Assembly: GCA_035293985.1 (NCBI GenBank) | Contig: DATGLS010000008.1 | Coordinates: 267,325-331,324 of the forward strand | Source of the DNA: JAVDCA01 sp035293985 | GTDB taxonomy: Bacteria > Pseudomonadota > Alphaproteobacteria > Rhizobiales > Xanthobacteraceae | Direction of reading: 5' to 3' | Length of the DNA stretch: 64,000 nucleotides | In this document: positions 44,263 to 56,562 of the stretch, piece by piece | How the letters are laid out: each line of letters begins with the position of its first letter | Position numbering within the stretch: the first letter of the stretch is position 1 | Made by a program: the position numbers and the translations under genes | The notes under the pieces: model-generated | The model's input: the letters and a program-made list of their open reading frames with translations, nothing else | Database searches by the model: none | What the model was told of the DNA's origin: nothing

Positions 44263-47200
44263 TAGGCGGACGCGCCCGCAACATCGCGACCGGAATGGGA
44301 TCGAACAAGAGCCCGAGCGGTAGCTGCTCGATCGGGCTCGCCGGTGCGGCGCCGTTCGCAGGCAAGAACCCTCCCAGTTCGACATGCCCTCGCCAGGCCT
44401 CGGGCTGCGGCCAATGACGGCCGCCGTCAGTCGGCTCCGCGAAGCAACGGCCCACCACCACGATCGCGGCGTCCTCGCCGTGGCAGCGCGCGAATGCGAT
44501 GACATGATCGCGATGCTCGCCCGCGACCATCAGCGGCCGGTAGTCGCCGCGAGCGAAGACATCGCCGAGCGAGCGGCGGAAGGCGAGCAACCGCTGCGTC
44601 ACCGCGAGCTTGATGCGGCCGTCGAGCCAGGTCTCGACCAGCGCGCGCACGTCGGTCGCGCGGTCCGGTGAGGTGAGCGCGTGCTCGCGTGCGGCGTAAT
44701 TCACCGGACGGCGGTTGTCGGGATCGACCAGGGCGAGATCCCAGAATTCCGTCCCCTGATAGAAATCGGGAACGCCCGGCATCGCGATCTTCAGCGCGAG
44801 CTGCGACAGCGAATTGAGCGCCCCGAGGCGCGCGACGCGCTGCGCCAAGGCGTCGAAGCCGCGCACGAACTCGCGCTCGTCCAGGATCGCGGCGATGAAG
44901 CGCGCGAGCCCCTCCTCGTAGGCTTCGTCCGGCTCGAGCCAGTTCGTCTCCTGCTTGCCCTCGCGCGCCGCCTTGCGCGCATACGCCTGGAAGCGCCCGA
45001 TGTCGCCGTCGAGCGGCCACGCGCCGATCAGCGCCTGATAGAGCATGTATTCATGCGCCGCCGAGGGCACGCGCCGCTCGCCGATGCGATGCAGGTGCTG
45101 CGCGTTGATGGCGCGCCACTGCGCCACCGCCGCGGTCCACTCGTCGGGCAGTTCGGCAAGCGCGAGGATGCGCATGCGCGCGTCCTCGCCGCGCTTGGTG
45201 TCATGGGTCGCGGTTGCGGTGAGGCCATCGGGCGCCGTCGCGGCGCGCGCCTGCATCAGCCGGTGAAAATCGTCGACCGCGAGCCCGGTTGCCGCCGGAT
45301 TGCCGCCGACCTCGTTGAGGGCGATCAACCGGTGGAAGCGATAGAACGCCGTGTCCTCGAGCGACTTCGCCATCACGGGACCGGTGAGCTGCTGCAGCTT
45401 GCGAACGAAGCGGTGCGAGCGCACCCGGCTGTAGCCGGCGCGCCCCGGCGCGACGAGGTCGAGCGTGAGGAGACCGTGCAGGAAATCAAGAAGTGGGGCC
45501 TCGGCCTCAGGCGTCTCCGCGCGCACCGCTGCGATGACCCTTTCGATCGACGCCCGGTCCGCCGCGCTCGCGTCCTGCGGCGTGACATAGGTGCGGTAGA
45601 AGGGAAACTTCACGATGTACGCTTCGAGCGCCACGCGCAGCCGCTCGGCCGTGAAGTCACGGGTGGCTGGATTACCGGCGGCGATCCGCTCGAGCAGTCG
45701 CGCAAGCACGTTGAATTCGCTCGCCAGCAGCTTTCCCAGCACCTCGCGCTTGGCGGCGGCGAGAACTTGCGCGAAGCCTTCTTCACCCTCCGCTCCAGGG
45801 GGAGGGTCGCTGGGCTTCGCTTCGCGAAGCCCAGCGGGGTGGGGTGGCTGAGGTTCGGTTACTCGCTGAGCCTCCGTCAGCCCACCCCGGCCCGCTTCGC
45901 TCGCCGACCCTCCCCCTGCCGGGGAGGGTGAGGGCGCGCCACCGCTGATGTCGCGCCATACGCGATCGAGCGCCGGCAGCCCGCGCCCATCAAGCAGCAC
46001 TCGGGTGATGACATTGAGCCATTCGTAACCGGTGGTGCCGGTAACGCCGGGAAACGGCGGCATCGGCTCGCCTTCGCCGAGGATTTTTTCGATGTAAACG
46101 GGAAACGAACGATCGGCCGCAAGCACGGTGCCGGCGCCCCCTGGCCCCGGAGGCGAGAGGGTCGGGGTGAGGGGCTCTGGGTGATTCAACTCCGACATCG
46201 AGCGCCCCTCGGCCGGCTCGCTTCGCTCGCCATCCTCTCCCCTGCGGCGAGAGGGTTGCCGCAAGCGCGCGATCATCTCGCGCAGCCGCGCGCAATAGCC
46301 GGCGGGGTCGGCGAGACCGTCGATGTGGTCGAGGCGCAGGCCGTCGATCGCGCCCTGCTCGATCAGTGGCGCCATGCGCGCGTGCACCGCCGCGAAAGTC
46401 GCGCCGTCCTCGACGCGCAGGCCGGCGAGCGAGTTGACGTCGAAGAAGCGGCGGTAGTTGATCTGCGTCGCGGCGAGCCGCCAATGCGCGAGCCGCCATG
46501 CCTGGCGCTCGAGCAGGCGGTGCAGCGCGCGCACGCCGCCAGGCGCGGCCGGCGTGTAACGTGCAAGCCCGGCAACGATCACCTCGGCGCCGCCGTCGAT
46601 CGCGGCGAGCGCCGCCTTGAAGGCCGGCGCCTCCTCCTGGTCGGGATGCCCGAATGCGCCCCGCGTATCGGCGAGCGACAGCAGCGCGCGGCCGACCTCG
46701 GTGTCGCCGGCGTGGCGCACGACCGCGCGCAGGATTCCGCGATAGCTCGACGGCGCGATCGGCAGGCGGTGCTCGAAATACCAGGCCGAGAAGCTGCCTT
46801 CGCGTTCATTGTAGCGCAGCACGATCTCACCGCTCGCGAGCGCCTCGCCATAAGGGCGGCCGAGCACCGGAATGAGAATGCCGGGGCGCATACGAAAGGG
46901 TAGCGCGTTCCAGTCGACGTCGAAGGCGCGCGCGTGGTGAGAGGCCGGTCCCCATTCGAGCACGTCGAGCCACCAGGGATCGTCGGCGTAAAGCGCGCCC
47001 ATGTGATTGGGGACGAAATCGACGATCAGCCCGAGCCCGGCGGCGCGCAGTGCCGCAGTGAGCTCGGCGAAGCCTTCCTCGCCGCCGCGCTCCGGGTCGA
47101 GCGCGCTCGGATCGATCATGTCATAGCCGTGCGTGCTGCCGGCGCGCGCTTTGAGGATCGGCGACGCATAGACATGGCTGATGCCGAGCGCAGCGAGATA

Positions 47201-47281
47201 AGGCACGATCTTCGCCGCGTCGCGAAAGCCGAACGCCGACGTGAGCTGCAGCCGGTAGGTCGCCATCGGCGCCGACGCCAT
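44255..47281 (-). CDS. treY: Malto-oligosyltrehalose synthase, with two repeat-derived insertions
   Basis: A 1008-residue GH13 enzyme that isomerises the reducing-end alpha-1,4 bond of maltodextrin to alpha,alpha-1,1. Start MATYRLQLTSAFGF, substrate motif YASPILKARAGSTHGYDMID, nucleophile Asp in IDGLRLDHIDGLADP, acid Glu in VYIEKILGEGEPMPPF, third Asp in TATHDTKRGEDARMR and end region AMPGVPDFYQGTEFWD. Typical TreY proteins are about 750-930 residues. The surplus is largely two in-frame stretches, at about residues 342-382 and 450-501, that read like translated intergenic repeats. ATG 47281 overlaps the treZ stop (TGATG). Last gene of the operon. Confidence 0.93.
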   Translation of the reverse strand: MASAPMATYRLQLTSAFGFRDAAKIVPYLAALGISHVYASPILKARAGSTHGYDMIDPSALDPERGGEEGFAELTAALRAAGLGLIVDFVPNHMGALYADDPWWLDVLEWGPASHHARAFDVDWNALPFRMRPGILIPVLGRPYGEALASGEIVLRYNEREGSFSAWYFEHRLPIAPSSYRGILRAVVRHAGDTEVGRALLSLADTRGAFGHPDQEEAPAFKAALAAIDGGAEVIVAGLARYTPAAPGGVRALHRLLERQAWRLAHWRLAATQINYRRFFDVNSLAGLRVEDGATFAAVHARMAPLIEQGAIDGLRLDHIDGLADPAGYCARLREMIARLRQPSRRRGEDGERSEPAEGRSMSELNHPEPLTPTLSPPGPGGAGTVLAADRSFPVYIEKILGEGEPMPPFPGVTGTTGYEWLNVITRVLLDGRGLPALDRVWRDISGGAPSPSPAGGGSASEAGRGGLTEAQRVTEPQPPHPAGLREAKPSDPPPGAEGEEGFAQVLAAAKREVLGKLLASEFNVLARLLERIAAGNPATRDFTAERLRVALEAYIVKFPFYRTYVTPQDASAADRASIERVIAAVRAETPEAEAPLLDFLHGLLTLDLVAPGRAGYSRVRSHRFVRKLQQLTGPVMAKSLEDTAFYRFHRLIALNEVGGNPAATGLAVDDFHRLMQARAATAPDGLTATATHDTKRGEDARMRILALAELPDEWTAAVAQWRAINAQHLHRIGERRVPSAAHEYMLYQALIGAWPLDGDIGRFQAYARKAAREGKQETNWLEPDEAYEEGLARFIAAILDEREFVRGFDALAQRVARLGALNSLSQLALKIAMPGVPDFYQGTEFWDLALVDPDNRRPVNYAAREHALTSPDRATDVRALVETWLDGRIKLAVTQRLLAFRRSLGDVFARGDYRPLMVAGEHRDHVIAFARCHGEDAAIVVVGRCFAEPTDGGRHWPQPEAWRGHVELGGFLPANGAAPASPIEQLPLGLLFDPIPVAMLRARPPTA
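45781..45934. repeat. Family D repeat inserted in frame in treY (larger element)
   Basis: Ends CACCCTCCGCTCCAGGGGGAG and CCTGCCGGGGAGGGTGAGG, with an internal perfect stem CTGGGCTTCGC/GCGAAGCCCAG. Its order of blocks is that of CCCTCCCC-type intergenic repeats. Translated on the minus strand it gives about 51 residues rich in Gly, Pro, Ala and Ser (SPSPAGGGSASEAGRGG start). No stop arises in the reading frame used. Confidence 0.8.
46137..46257. repeat. Family D repeat inserted in frame in treY (smaller element)
   Basis: Opposed blocks CCCCCTGGCCCCGGAGGCGAGAG and CCTCTCCCCTGCGGCGAGAGG bracket the element, with GGCTCGCTTCGCTCGCC inside. It encodes about 40 residues (RRRGEDGERSEPAEGRS then LTPTLSPPGPGGAGT) between helix CARLREMIARL and strand SFPVYIEKIL of TreY. 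The phrase LTPTLSP is a familiar false translation of such repeats. Confidence 0.78.
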
Positions 47282-49041
47282 CAGCCGACACTCCAGAACA
47301 CCGACCACGGCGGCAACGTCACCCCAGGCTCGCCGCCCCAGATCGGCGTGCCATTGGTCCAGTCGTCGGGACGCCGCCAGGTCCCTTCGGACAGATTGGC
47401 GAGCAGGCGCAAGCGGGTGTGCGGATGGGTCCATTCGGCGCGCAGCAGCGTGCCGCGCGCACGTGTCGCGTGCGGATCGAAGCGCAGGGCGGCGAGCAGC
47501 GGCACGAGCTTTTGGCGCCGCACCTCGAGCAGGTCGCGCACCAGCGCAAGGCGCTTGGCGCCGGCCCCGCCCTGCGGCTCGCGCCAATCGAGCGCGGCGG
47601 CGCGAAACGTCTTTTCCGCAAGCGGATCGGGGACCGCGTCGCCGTAGCGCGCATAGGCTTCCTTGAACTCGGCACGGCGGCCTTTGCGCACCGCATCGGC
47701 GAGCGCGCCCTTGAAATCGCAGAAGAACGGAAATGGCGTCGTCGCGCCCCACTCCTCGCCCATGAACATCATCGGCGGCATCGGCGCGAGCAGCATGATC
47801 GCGAGCGCCGCCTCGATCATGGGCGCGTCGGCGAGCGCGTCGATGCGCTCGCCCAGCGCACGGTTACCGACCTGGTCGTGGTTCTGCAGGAAGTTGATGA
47901 AGGCGAGCGGCGAGAGCTCGCCGCTGCGCTCCCCGCGCTTGCGCCCGCCGCGATGGGGCGAGCGCTCGCCCTGGTAGTCGAAACCCGAACCGAGCACGCG
48001 CGCGACGCGGGCGAGCGGTGTCGCGGCATGGTCGGCGTAATAGCCCTGCGTCTCGCCGGTCAGCAGCACGTGCCAGGCGTGGTGGTAGTCGTCGTTCCAC
48101 TGGGCGCGGAATTTTCCCGCGGGCACGGCGCTCCGCGCATCGAGCAGACGCGCCGAGTTGTCATCGTTCTCGACCACGAGGTGGATCTGGCGCCCCTCAC
48201 GCTGGGCGAGGGCGCCAGCCGCTCGGCTCATGTCGGCGAGCACGCTCGGGGCGCCGCGCTCGACGATCGCGTGGATCGCGTCGAGCCGCAGCCCGTCGAA
48301 GCGATAGCGCTCGAGCCAGTGCAGCGCATTCTCGATCGCGAAGGCGCGCACCTGCGGCACGCGGTAGTCGATCGCCTGCCCCCACGGCGTCGAGCCCTTC
48401 TCGAAGAACTGCGGCGCATAGCGGCCGAGGAAATTCCCCTCGGGGCCGAAGTGGTTGTAGACGACGTCGAGAAACACCATCAGCCCGCGCGCATGCGCGG
48501 CGTCGATCAGGGCGCGCAAGTCATCGGGCCGGCCATAGGCGCTGTCGGGCGCATAGAGCAGCACGCCGTCATAGCCCCAGTTGCGGCGGCCGGCGAAATC
48601 GGCGACCGGCATGAGCTCGATCGCCGTGAAGCCGGCGTCGACCACATGGGCGAGCTTGTCGATCGCGGCGCGAAACGTGCCCTGCGGCGTGAAGGTGCCG
48701 ACGTGCAGCTCGAGAATGACCGCTTCTTCCCATGGGCGGCCGCGCCATTCGGTCGCCTGCCATCGATACGCCGCGTGGTCGACGACTTCGCTCGGCCCGA
48801 TCACGTCCTCGGGCTGGAAGGCCGACGCCGGATCCGGGACCGTGAGCGCGCCGTCCAGGCGGAATTGGTAGCGCGTCCCGCCGCGTGCGCCCGCGACCGT
48901 GAGCGCATGCCAGCCGTCGGGCTGCGGCTGCATTCGCTCCGTTCGATCCGTGACCAGATCGACCGACCGCGCGGCGGGCGCCCATAGCCGAAACGTCACG
49001 CCGTCCGCGCTGAGCGTCGGCCCGAAGCCGTAGGCGCTCAT
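47281..49041 (-). CDS. treZ: Malto-oligosyltrehalose trehalohydrolase
   Basis: A 586-residue GH13 enzyme that releases trehalose from the product of TreY. An N-terminal beta-sandwich (FGPTLSADGVTFRLWAPAAR) precedes the barrel. Nucleophile Asp in FDGLRLDAIHAIVERG, acid Glu in IHLVVENDDNSARLL, third Asp in NFLQNHDQVGNRALGERI and AMLLMPP-like end MFMGEEWGATTPFPFFCDF are all present. ATG 49041 overlaps the glgX stop (ATGA), and its own stop overlaps the treY start. Works with TreY to turn glucan ends into trehalose. Confidence 0.95.
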   Translation of the reverse strand: MSAYGFGPTLSADGVTFRLWAPAARSVDLVTDRTERMQPQPDGWHALTVAGARGGTRYQFRLDGALTVPDPASAFQPEDVIGPSEVVDHAAYRWQATEWRGRPWEEAVILELHVGTFTPQGTFRAAIDKLAHVVDAGFTAIELMPVADFAGRRNWGYDGVLLYAPDSAYGRPDDLRALIDAAHARGLMVFLDVVYNHFGPEGNFLGRYAPQFFEKGSTPWGQAIDYRVPQVRAFAIENALHWLERYRFDGLRLDAIHAIVERGAPSVLADMSRAAGALAQREGRQIHLVVENDDNSARLLDARSAVPAGKFRAQWNDDYHHAWHVLLTGETQGYYADHAATPLARVARVLGSGFDYQGERSPHRGGRKRGERSGELSPLAFINFLQNHDQVGNRALGERIDALADAPMIEAALAIMLLAPMPPMMFMGEEWGATTPFPFFCDFKGALADAVRKGRRAEFKEAYARYGDAVPDPLAEKTFRAAALDWREPQGGAGAKRLALVRDLLEVRRQKLVPLLAALRFDPHATRARGTLLRAEWTHPHTRLRLLANLSEGTWRRPDDWTNGTPIWGGEPGVTLPPWSVFWSVG

Positions 49042-51161
49042 GCGCTCCCCGCAAACACCAGCACCGCGCGCGGCGGCGCCTTCGCGTCGGTGCCCGACAG
49101 GTGCACCTCGGGCTCGCCGCCGGACGCGAGCGCGGTGTTGAGCAGCAGGCTCCAGCGCGTATATTCGGCAAGCTTGGGGAGCGTGTAGGTGATCGGCTCG
49201 GGCGCCGCGTTGAGCACGACGTAGACCGGCTCGCCACCGGGCTCGGCCGGGCCGAGCACGTAGGCGAGGAAGCGCCCTTCGGGAAACTGCCAGTCCTTCT
49301 CGACCATCGCGCTCGCGGCGGGCGTGAGCCAGAGCACGCCATAGCTGCGGTCGGCCCGCAGGCCCTCGACCCACCGCCGCGTCCGGATCTGAGGAAAGCG
49401 GCGACGGATGGTGGTGAGCCGCGCCACCAGCGGCGTCATATCGTCATCGTCACTGCCGAGCGCCGACCAGTCGACCCAGCCGACCTCGTTGTCCTGGCAA
49501 TAGGGGTTGTTGTTGCCGCCCTGGCTGTTGCCGACCTCGTCGCCCGCGAGCATCAGCGGCACGCCCTGCGCCAGCATCAGGCAGGCGAGCTGGTTGCGGC
49601 GCAGCTGCCGCCGCAGGGCCAGGACCTTCGCGTCACTGGTCGGCCCCTCGACCCCGCAATTGGTGCTGTTGTTGTCATCCGAGCCGTCGCGGTTCTCCTC
49701 GCCGTTCGCCTCGTTGTGCTTATGGTCGTAGCTCACCAGATCGGCGAGCGTGAAACCGTCGTGCACGGTGACGTGATTGATGCTTGCATGGGTGCTGCGG
49801 CCGTCGTGGTTGAACAGATCGGAGGAGGCGGTCATGCGGCCGCCGACATCGCCGATGATGCTGCCGGCGCCGGCCCAATATCGCCGCAGCGTGCGACGAT
49901 AGCGATCGTTCCACTCCGACCAGCCGGGCGGAAAATGACCGACCTGGTAGCCACCCTCGCCCAGGTCCCACGGCTCGGCGATCAGCTTGACGCCGGCGAG
50001 CACCGGATCCTGGCGGATGGCGGCGAAGAACGGCGCGGCCGGATCGAAGCCGTTGCCGTGGCGTCCGAGCGTGGTCGCGAGATCGAAACGGAAGCCGTCG
50101 ACGTGGCAGGCCTGCACCCAGTAGCGCAGGGAGTCCATCACCAGCTGCAGCACGCGCGGATGGGAGAGGTTGAGCGAGTTCCCGGTGCCGGTGACGTCGT
50201 CGTAGTAGCGCGGCTGGTCGCGCTTGAGCCGGTAGTAGGACGTGTTGTCGATTCCGCGAAAGCTCAGCGTCGGCCCGAGATGATTTCCCTCCGCCGTGTG
50301 GTTGTAGACCACGTCGAGGATCACCTCGATGTCGGCATCGTGCAGCCGCGCGACCGTCGCGCGGAAATCGCTCAGCGCCTGCTCGGCCGCGTAGCGCGGC
50401 TCGGCGGCGAGAAAGCATAGCGTGTTGTACCCCCAGTAGTTGGATAGATCGCGCTCGACCAGGCGGCGGTCGTCGACGCAGGCGTGGATCGGCAGGAGCT
50501 CGACCGCGGTGACGCCGAGCCGCTTGAGATGATCGATCACCGGGCGCGCGCTCAGTCCCCGATAGGTGCCGCGCCATTCGGGCGGCACGTCCTCGCGCTG
50601 CTTGGTCAGGCCCTTGACGTGCGCTTCGTAGATGATCGTGTCTTCCCATGCGATGCGTGGCGCCCCGTCGCGCCGCGCCGTGGCGGTCTCATCGACCACC
50701 ACCGCCTTGGGCAAGCCGCGAGCATTGTCGCGCCGATCGAAGGAGAGATCGGCACGCGCGTTGCCGGTGCGATAGGCGAAATGCGCGTCGCTCCACACCA
50801 GGCGGCCCGCGAGGGCCCTGGCGTACGGGTCGATCAGGAGCTTGTTGGGGTTGAAGCGAAAGCCGCGCTCGGGCTCGTAGGGACCGTACACCCGATAGCC
50901 GTAGAGCTGGCCCGGCGTGACGTCGCGGAGATAGCCATGCCAGATGTCCTCGGTGCGCTCGGGCAGCGCCACGCGCTGCGTCTCGCGCTTGCCCTGGCGG
51001 TCGAACAGGCACAGCTCGACCTTCTGGGCATTGGCGGAGAACAGGGCGAAGTTCGTGCCGCGTCCGTCCCATGTGGCGCCGAGCGGATGCGGGCTGCCGG
51101 CCGCAATGCCGGAATTAGCCCTCTGGAACCAGGAAAATTGCCGCGAGAGGAGGGATGACAA
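49038..51161 (-). CDS. glgX: Glycogen debranching enzyme (GlgX/TreX)
   Basis: A 707-residue isoamylase-type GH13 enzyme that hydrolyses alpha-1,6 branches. N-terminal CBM48-like region SPHPLGATWDGRGTNFALFS, catalytic motifs HVDGFRFDLATTLGR, VKLIAEPWDLGEGGYQVG and NHVTVHDGFTLADLVSYDHK, followed by NEANGEENRDGSDDNNS. The start is unusual: no ATG/GTG lies before the conserved region, so TTG 51161 is used, overlapping glgB by 47 bases; an ATT nearer the domain cannot be excluded. In this operon it supplies linear dextrins to TreY (TreX role) as well as trimming glycogen. Confidence 0.93.
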   Translation of the reverse strand: MSSLLSRQFSWFQRANSGIAAGSPHPLGATWDGRGTNFALFSANAQKVELCLFDRQGKRETQRVALPERTEDIWHGYLRDVTPGQLYGYRVYGPYEPERGFRFNPNKLLIDPYARALAGRLVWSDAHFAYRTGNARADLSFDRRDNARGLPKAVVVDETATARRDGAPRIAWEDTIIYEAHVKGLTKQREDVPPEWRGTYRGLSARPVIDHLKRLGVTAVELLPIHACVDDRRLVERDLSNYWGYNTLCFLAAEPRYAAEQALSDFRATVARLHDADIEVILDVVYNHTAEGNHLGPTLSFRGIDNTSYYRLKRDQPRYYDDVTGTGNSLNLSHPRVLQLVMDSLRYWVQACHVDGFRFDLATTLGRHGNGFDPAAPFFAAIRQDPVLAGVKLIAEPWDLGEGGYQVGHFPPGWSEWNDRYRRTLRRYWAGAGSIIGDVGGRMTASSDLFNHDGRSTHASINHVTVHDGFTLADLVSYDHKHNEANGEENRDGSDDNNSTNCGVEGPTSDAKVLALRRQLRRNQLACLMLAQGVPLMLAGDEVGNSQGGNNNPYCQDNEVGWVDWSALGSDDDDMTPLVARLTTIRRRFPQIRTRRWVEGLRADRSYGVLWLTPAASAMVEKDWQFPEGRFLAYVLGPAEPGGEPVYVVLNAAPEPITYTLPKLAEYTRWSLLLNTALASGGEPEVHLSGTDAKAPPRAVLVFAGSA

Positions 51162-53268
51162 GACTCACCTCTGGAACTGGATGCTCGTTCAACGTGGTGA
51201 CTTCCCCGCCGTTCCCGACGTTGGTTCCGCCGTAGACCGCGGCGTCGGTATTGAGCACCTCGCGCCATTTGCCGACGAATGGCACCCGGATACGGTAATC
51301 GCGATAGACCTGGGGTGTGAAGTTCACCACGACCAGGCAGCGGGCGCGCGGTCCCCTACCCTTGCGCATCCATGCAAAGACGCTGTGGTCGGCGTCGTGC
51401 ATCACCAGCCATTCGAACCCGGCGGCCTCGCTGTCGAGCTCATGCAGCGCGGGCAGCGAGACGTAGAGCCGGTTGAGATCGCGGACCAGCGCCTGCACGC
51501 CGGCGTGCCGCGGGTACTGCAGCAGGTGCCAGTCGATCGAGCGCTCGTGCGACCACTCCTGCGCCTGGGCGAACTCGCTGCCCATGAACATGAGCTTCTT
51601 GCCGGGGTGACCGAACATGAAGCCGTAATAGGCGCGCAGGTTCGCGAAGCGCTGCCAGTCGTCGCCGGGCATGCGGCCGAGGATCGAGTTTTTTCCGTGC
51701 ACGACCTCGTCGTGCGAGAGCGGCAGCACGAAGTTCTCCGAGAATGCGTAGTGCAGCCCGAACACGACGTCGCCGTGATGGAAGCGGCGATAGATCGGAT
51801 CCTTGGAAATATAATTGAGCGTATCGTGCATCCAGCCCATGTTCCACTTGTAGCCGAAGCCGAGCCCGCCCATCTCGACCGGCCGCGACACCATCGGCCA
51901 AGCCGTCGATTCCTCGGCGACGGTGGTCGCGCGCGGGAAATGGCCGAACACCTCGGTGTTGAGGGTGCGTAGGAAGTTGATCGCCTCGATGTTCTCCCGT
52001 CCACCATACTGATTGGGAATCCAGCCGCCGGCGCCGCGGCTGTAGTCGAGGTAGAGCATGGAGGCGACCGCATCGACGCGCAGACCGTCGACGCCGTAGC
52101 GATCGAGCCAGAACAGGCCGTTGGCGAGCAGGAAGTTGGCGACCTCGATGCGCCCGAAGTTGTAGATGAGGGTATTCCAGTCGAGGTGGCGGCCCTGGCG
52201 CGGATCGGCGTGCTCGTAGAGCCCGGTGCCGTTGAAGTTGCCGAGCCCGTGCGGGTCGTCGGGAAAATGCCCAGGCACCCAGTCGAGAATGACCGCGAGG
52301 CCGGCGCGGTGGCAGGCATCGATCAGCGCGGCGAAATCGGCGGGCGAGCCGAACCGGCTGGTCGGCGCATAGAGGCCGGTCGGCTGGTAGCCCCACGAGC
52401 CGTCGAAGGGATGCTCGCTCACGGGCAGGAATTCGACATGCGTGAAGCCGAGGTCGCGCGCATAGGCGGGCAGGAGCTCGGCGAGCTCGCGATAGGTGAG
52501 CCAGCGATTGCCCTCCTCGGGCTTGCGCCGCCATGAGCCGAGATGGACCTCGTAGATCGAGATCGGCTTGTCGAGCGCGTTGGCGTTGGCCGGCGCCGCC
52601 ACTGGGCGCGGCAGGTTGGCCATGTCGACGACGATCGAAGCGGTCTGCGGCCGCATCTCGGCTGCGAAGCCGACCGGGTCCGCCTTGAGCGGCAGCAGCC
52701 GGCCGTCGGCGCTGACGATCTCATATTTGTATTTGGCGCCGGGGCGCGCCCCGGGGACGAAGATTTCCCAGAAGCCGTTGCCGCGCACCCGCATGGCGTG
52801 GCGGCGCCCGTCCCAGAAATTGAAATCCCCGACGACGCTGACGCGACGCGCATTGGGCACGAACACCGCGAAGGCGACACCATCCACGCCGTCCATGGTC
52901 ATCGGGTGGGCACCGAGCTTGTCGTAGAGCCGCAGATGGCGGCCTTCGGCGAGCAGATGCAGATCGAGATCGGAGAGCACCGGCGGGAAGCGATAGGCAT
53001 CCTCCATCTCGACGACGCGGTCGCCGAAGCGCGCGCGCAGGCGATAGCGCCGACAGCGCGAGCGCAGATGGCCGGCGAAGAGCCCGGCGTCGTGGATGCG
53101 CGGCAGCGGCGTCGTGCGGCCCTCCTCGTCGACCGCCGCGACCTCGGCAGCGTCGGGCAGAAAAGCGCGTACCGTCGGCGTCTCGCCGTCTGGATGGCAG
53201 CCCAGATAGTGAAATGGGTCGGAGTGGCGGCCTTCGATGACCGCGTAGGCTTCAGATGATAGAGTCAT
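51115..53268 (-). CDS. glgB: 1,4-alpha-glucan branching enzyme
   Basis: A 717-residue GH13 enzyme of the long GlgB type with two N-terminal carbohydrate-binding modules (SDPFHYLGCHPDGETPTVRA, then FAVFVPNARRVSVVGDFNFW). Catalytic core: VDGLRVDAVASMLYLDYSR (nucleophile), TVAEESTAWPMVSRP (acid) and LPLSHDEVVHGKNSIL. C-terminal beta domain ends SLVIPPLAAIFL. It makes alpha-1,6 branches in the glucan built by GlgE. Nine bases separate it from the treS/mak stop; the 3' end overlaps glgX. Confidence 0.95.
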   Translation of the reverse strand: MTLSSEAYAVIEGRHSDPFHYLGCHPDGETPTVRAFLPDAAEVAAVDEEGRTTPLPRIHDAGLFAGHLRSRCRRYRLRARFGDRVVEMEDAYRFPPVLSDLDLHLLAEGRHLRLYDKLGAHPMTMDGVDGVAFAVFVPNARRVSVVGDFNFWDGRRHAMRVRGNGFWEIFVPGARPGAKYKYEIVSADGRLLPLKADPVGFAAEMRPQTASIVVDMANLPRPVAAPANANALDKPISIYEVHLGSWRRKPEEGNRWLTYRELAELLPAYARDLGFTHVEFLPVSEHPFDGSWGYQPTGLYAPTSRFGSPADFAALIDACHRAGLAVILDWVPGHFPDDPHGLGNFNGTGLYEHADPRQGRHLDWNTLIYNFGRIEVANFLLANGLFWLDRYGVDGLRVDAVASMLYLDYSRGAGGWIPNQYGGRENIEAINFLRTLNTEVFGHFPRATTVAEESTAWPMVSRPVEMGGLGFGYKWNMGWMHDTLNYISKDPIYRRFHHGDVVFGLHYAFSENFVLPLSHDEVVHGKNSILGRMPGDDWQRFANLRAYYGFMFGHPGKKLMFMGSEFAQAQEWSHERSIDWHLLQYPRHAGVQALVRDLNRLYVSLPALHELDSEAAGFEWLVMHDADHSVFAWMRKGRGPRARCLVVVNFTPQVYRDYRIRVPFVGKWREVLNTDAAVYGGTNVGNGGEVTTLNEHPVPEVSLVIPPLAAIFLVPEG

Positions 53269-53277
53269 TCCGTGACC

Positions 53278-56558
<3,281 letters not shown>

Positions 56559-56562
<4 letters not shown>

